Shown: piece by piece, positions 61,630 to 64,000 of the stretch
How positions within the stretch are numbered: the first letter of the stretch is position 1
Layout: every line of letters begins with the position of its first letter
Assembly: GCA_000708835.1 (NCBI GenBank)
Contig: DF237002.1
Location: 64,321 to 128,320, forward strand
DNA length: 64,000 bases
Direction of reading: 5' to 3'
Source: Klebsormidium nitens
Lineage: Eukaryota; Streptophyta; Klebsormidiophyceae; Klebsormidiales; Klebsormidiaceae
Position numbers and translations under genes: made by a program
Notes under the pieces: model-generated
Seen by the model: only the letters and a program-made list of their open reading frames with translations
Told to the model about the DNA's origin: nothing
Databases searched by the model: none

Positions 61630-62697
61630 GGCGTCAGTAGTGCGTTTCTGTGAGGAGATCGGGGCTGAGAGCTCTTCAGGAAGGTGGCGCGGTACTCTTT
61701 TGGGGCAACTGCACGTGAAGCATTGATTGGATGTGAGTCATAAGAGGTTTTCGCAGCTCACAAGAGGCTACGCAGCAACCAGCTGGCCGTCAGAAGTTAG
61801 CTACAGCTCATTCTACTGCAGTGAAAAGTCCAGCTAAGAAAGCACAGAGTAGTACTGCCAGATTAGTCCACAACAAAGGGACTTGACTCCTTCTGCAATG
61901 CCTATCGGTGCCAGTACTGTGAACAGCAGTTCATCATGCAAAGCATGGAGTTCGTCAAGAGGTTCTGCCCTCAGAAACGATCTATACCTGAACCTACTAT
62001 TAGTCGGAGGCCTCAGTCACTGCAAAGGACACCTCTTATGCTATCTAGTTCAGCCAAGTGAACATGCATCAGCTGATGATCAGATGGAGTGTGCGCTGCG
62101 TATTCTGACACAGGTCAGACACAACCTTGAATGCAATGCCCTTACCACGTCAAGAAGAGGACTGATTGGTCTGACGCTTCCTAATTTGCCAGCATTGGCA
62201 AAGATGATTGAGCGCCGCAAGAATGTCCTTCCTCTCTTCTTGCAGTCGGGCTGAGTAGGAGCTCCTGGCGGCAGCTCAGCGAAACTTCGATTAGTTGAGC
62301 ACGAGTCGAATCAACAAGAACGCCTGGGGTGGAAACTTGATGAAGCTGAGTCGTCCAATGGACGTGTTCTTAAGGTACCTTGTAGGCTTGTACAGCTCCG
62401 ACCAGACACCAAACCGATAGCTGAGCGTATGTATGGTACAGGCCGTGACCGCTTTGATCTGCCGTCGGGCCATTGACCAAGTCTACTCTGCAATCCCCCT
62501 GTACTTTAGGATACACAATCTCTTCGCATTTATGGCGCATTCAAGCAGGATTCCTTTTGTGAGCACGCATTTGCTGCGACCTCCTGTTCGTACCGGTCGG
62601 TATTGCAACGCAATACAGCTCCTTCAGAGAACTCCCCTACGGAGCGCATTTGCCGAGGGTTGAGGAACTCCCCCAGTATTTATCCGACGGTTCGTAG
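61630..62697. other. Region without a firm gene
   Basis: An open frame at 61883-62254 (+) encodes 123 residues without family motifs. Another frame of the same stretch reads YRCQYCEQQF, which vaguely recalls a zinc finger. Given the retroelement relic just downstream, it may be part of a decayed mobile element. Confidence 0.25.
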
Positions 62698-62895
62698 AAC
62701 TCGCCTGACCAAGATCGACGGTTGCAGCCAGAAGGGACTATCCAACCCCTATTGGTTGATGAACAGACCATCGGACGGCCTAAAAGATACTTAGGCGGCC
62801 CAGCGGCCACGACGGCAAGTTTCGAAGTCGACAACGTACCAGTGAGTCCTGACGCGCGTCGCTTCGATGTCATTCTAGGACTTGACTCTAGCTAG
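62698..62895 (+). mobile_element. Fragment of a retroelement aspartic protease region
   Basis: A 65-residue open stretch ends DARRFDVILGLDSS before a stop. The hydrophobic DVILGLD motif, preceded by VDNVPVSPDARR, is typical of the C-terminal part of retroviral-type aspartic proteases in Ty3/gypsy elements, which usually read DVILGMDWL. No reverse transcriptase, integrase or LTR pair was seen, so this is a decayed remnant. Confidence 0.5.
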
Positions 62896-64000
62896 ATAAT
62901 CTGCGGTGGCATGTTTCTCAAGGACCGTCTGTCTCGTCGACGATGCACTGAGCAAGCGGCCGCCACTTGGCTGTCGAAATTTATACGAAGCCTTTGGCAA
63001 AATCGTATTCTCGAATCAAACGATCAAAATCTCATGTCGAGCTTTCACAATTGCCCTAACAGAGCTCCAGCATTTGCAAGAGCTCCAAGGCCGGTCAGCA
63101 ACAAGGTAGAGATTTTGCCTGAAGTGCCATGCCACATGCATCCTCAAATGCGAAGCGTTGCATCACATGTGAACGTTGACATGCATATGTGACCAACAAA
63201 CCTATCTTCTGGTTGATCGGTTTTTATGTACATGTGGCGTAAAAGACGAATCAACCCGGTATAGGCCGGGCCCATGTGACTCCTTGTTAATAAAATATAA
63301 TTCAGCCTACTGTCGACGTGCCAGTAAGCCTAGGCTGCCAACGACCTCATGCATGTGACCGGTAGCTTTCAGCCGACCAATTTTGCACCATACACGCTTC
63401 TCGGGGCAGCTTCACTCACCATACAAGCATTTGCAACCAGGCAGGCCAAACGTTGCCAGGGCTAACCGCAGTTCGACGCTGTTGTGGTGCACACGTTAGG
63501 ATTCATCACGCAAGCCCCAGCCACAGCATTGTGGCACGACTGCCGGCAACCGGGACACTTGGAGTGACCTCAGCCGGATCCAGAGATCTATGGACTTGAT
63601 GAAACCTGTAGAAATTCACAACATTTAGGACCACTATGGGCCCAGAGAGTGGTACAGAGAGCGCATCAATGAGATTGCATGGCTTCGGGACATGAAGCCT
63701 TCACCTTTCAGAGCAAAATTTCCCCCAGAAAAAGCAAGCCCTCTGCTGCCATTGACCTAAAATTGCCGACTCGAAATGTTCAACGGATGGAGACAAATAC
63801 ATGCAAACCTGTCTCCTAACTACTATGTGGCCAGCGCTCTGGCTTCGTCGCAGAAGCTCTCCCCTCAATGACTGACCTCGGGTTTACCATCTTCTGACGA
63901 GGGACGATAAAAGCTGCACGGGGACAAAAACCACAGAGTTCACAACAGCGTTTGCGGCGAGCCCATAATCGCGAGTGCCGCGCATCACATCTTATAGGCT
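62896..64000. other. Window edge, no gene recognised
   Basis: No exon chain or domain motif was found to the end of the window. It may belong to the same decayed element or to a gene that continues beyond the edge. Confidence 0.4.

Noticed and set aside
1-64000. tRNA or rRNA genes
   Set aside because: None was noticed on reading; short tRNAs could be missed without a covariance search.

Overview
This window is eukaryotic nuclear DNA from a photosynthetic organism of the green lineage. Nearly every gene is split by GT-AG introns, and exon phases join cleanly. The gene set is plant-like: a plastid-targeted Psb27, a phytol/farnesol kinase of the VTE5/FOLK type, a class VII receptor-like cytoplasmic kinase, an exostosin-type GT47, a GH17-X8 cell-wall protein and an F-box protein. 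Gene sizes, long introns and the mixture of algal and land-plant families suggest a streptophyte (charophyte) alga such as Klebsormidium; that name is an inference.

Layout, left to right. Psb27 (+, 80-1928). A short unknown minus-strand gene with phase-0 exons (3424-5394). A large MYND zinc-finger gene (+, about 6234-10400). Two tandem copies of a unit of about 5 kb (9143-14254 and 14255-19208), each holding the 3' end of the MYND gene and a convergent GT92-like glycosyltransferase. The two copies have decayed reciprocally: copy 1 keeps the good MYND end and has a frameshifted GT92, while copy 2 has a damaged MYND fragment and an intact GT92 (-, 16425-18534). Next come a GT47 exostosin gene (+, 19488-24259), a single-exon F-box gene (+, 25438-26421), an Aurora-like kinase (-, 27828-31313), an RLCK-VII kinase (-, 33867-40845), a phytol kinase family gene (+, 41765-45940), diphthamide synthase subunit DPH2 (-, 46767-51086), a GH17-X8 GPI-anchored protein (+, 52172-58513), a multi-pass membrane protein (-, 60173-61629) and a decayed retroelement protease fragment (62698-62895).

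There is no operon-like organisation; each gene is its own unit. Loose themes are cell wall and glycan work (two GT92 loci, GT47, GH17-X8), plastid function (Psb27, phytol salvage) and signalling (two kinases, F-box).

The most unusual structural signal is in the introns. At least six introns in four unrelated genes carry imperfect extra copies of the neighbouring exon edge together with its splice site, often as tandem units of about 100-150 bp (RLCK, GH17, GT47, phytol kinase). This looks like repeated local duplication across exon-intron junctions, giving reservoirs of decoy splice sites or partial exons. The second notable point is that the GH17-X8 protein lacks both catalytic glutamates expected in GH17 enzymes.

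All exon coordinates were derived by hand from splice motifs, phase and protein similarity, so exact edges can be off, and 5' starts are less certain than conserved domains.
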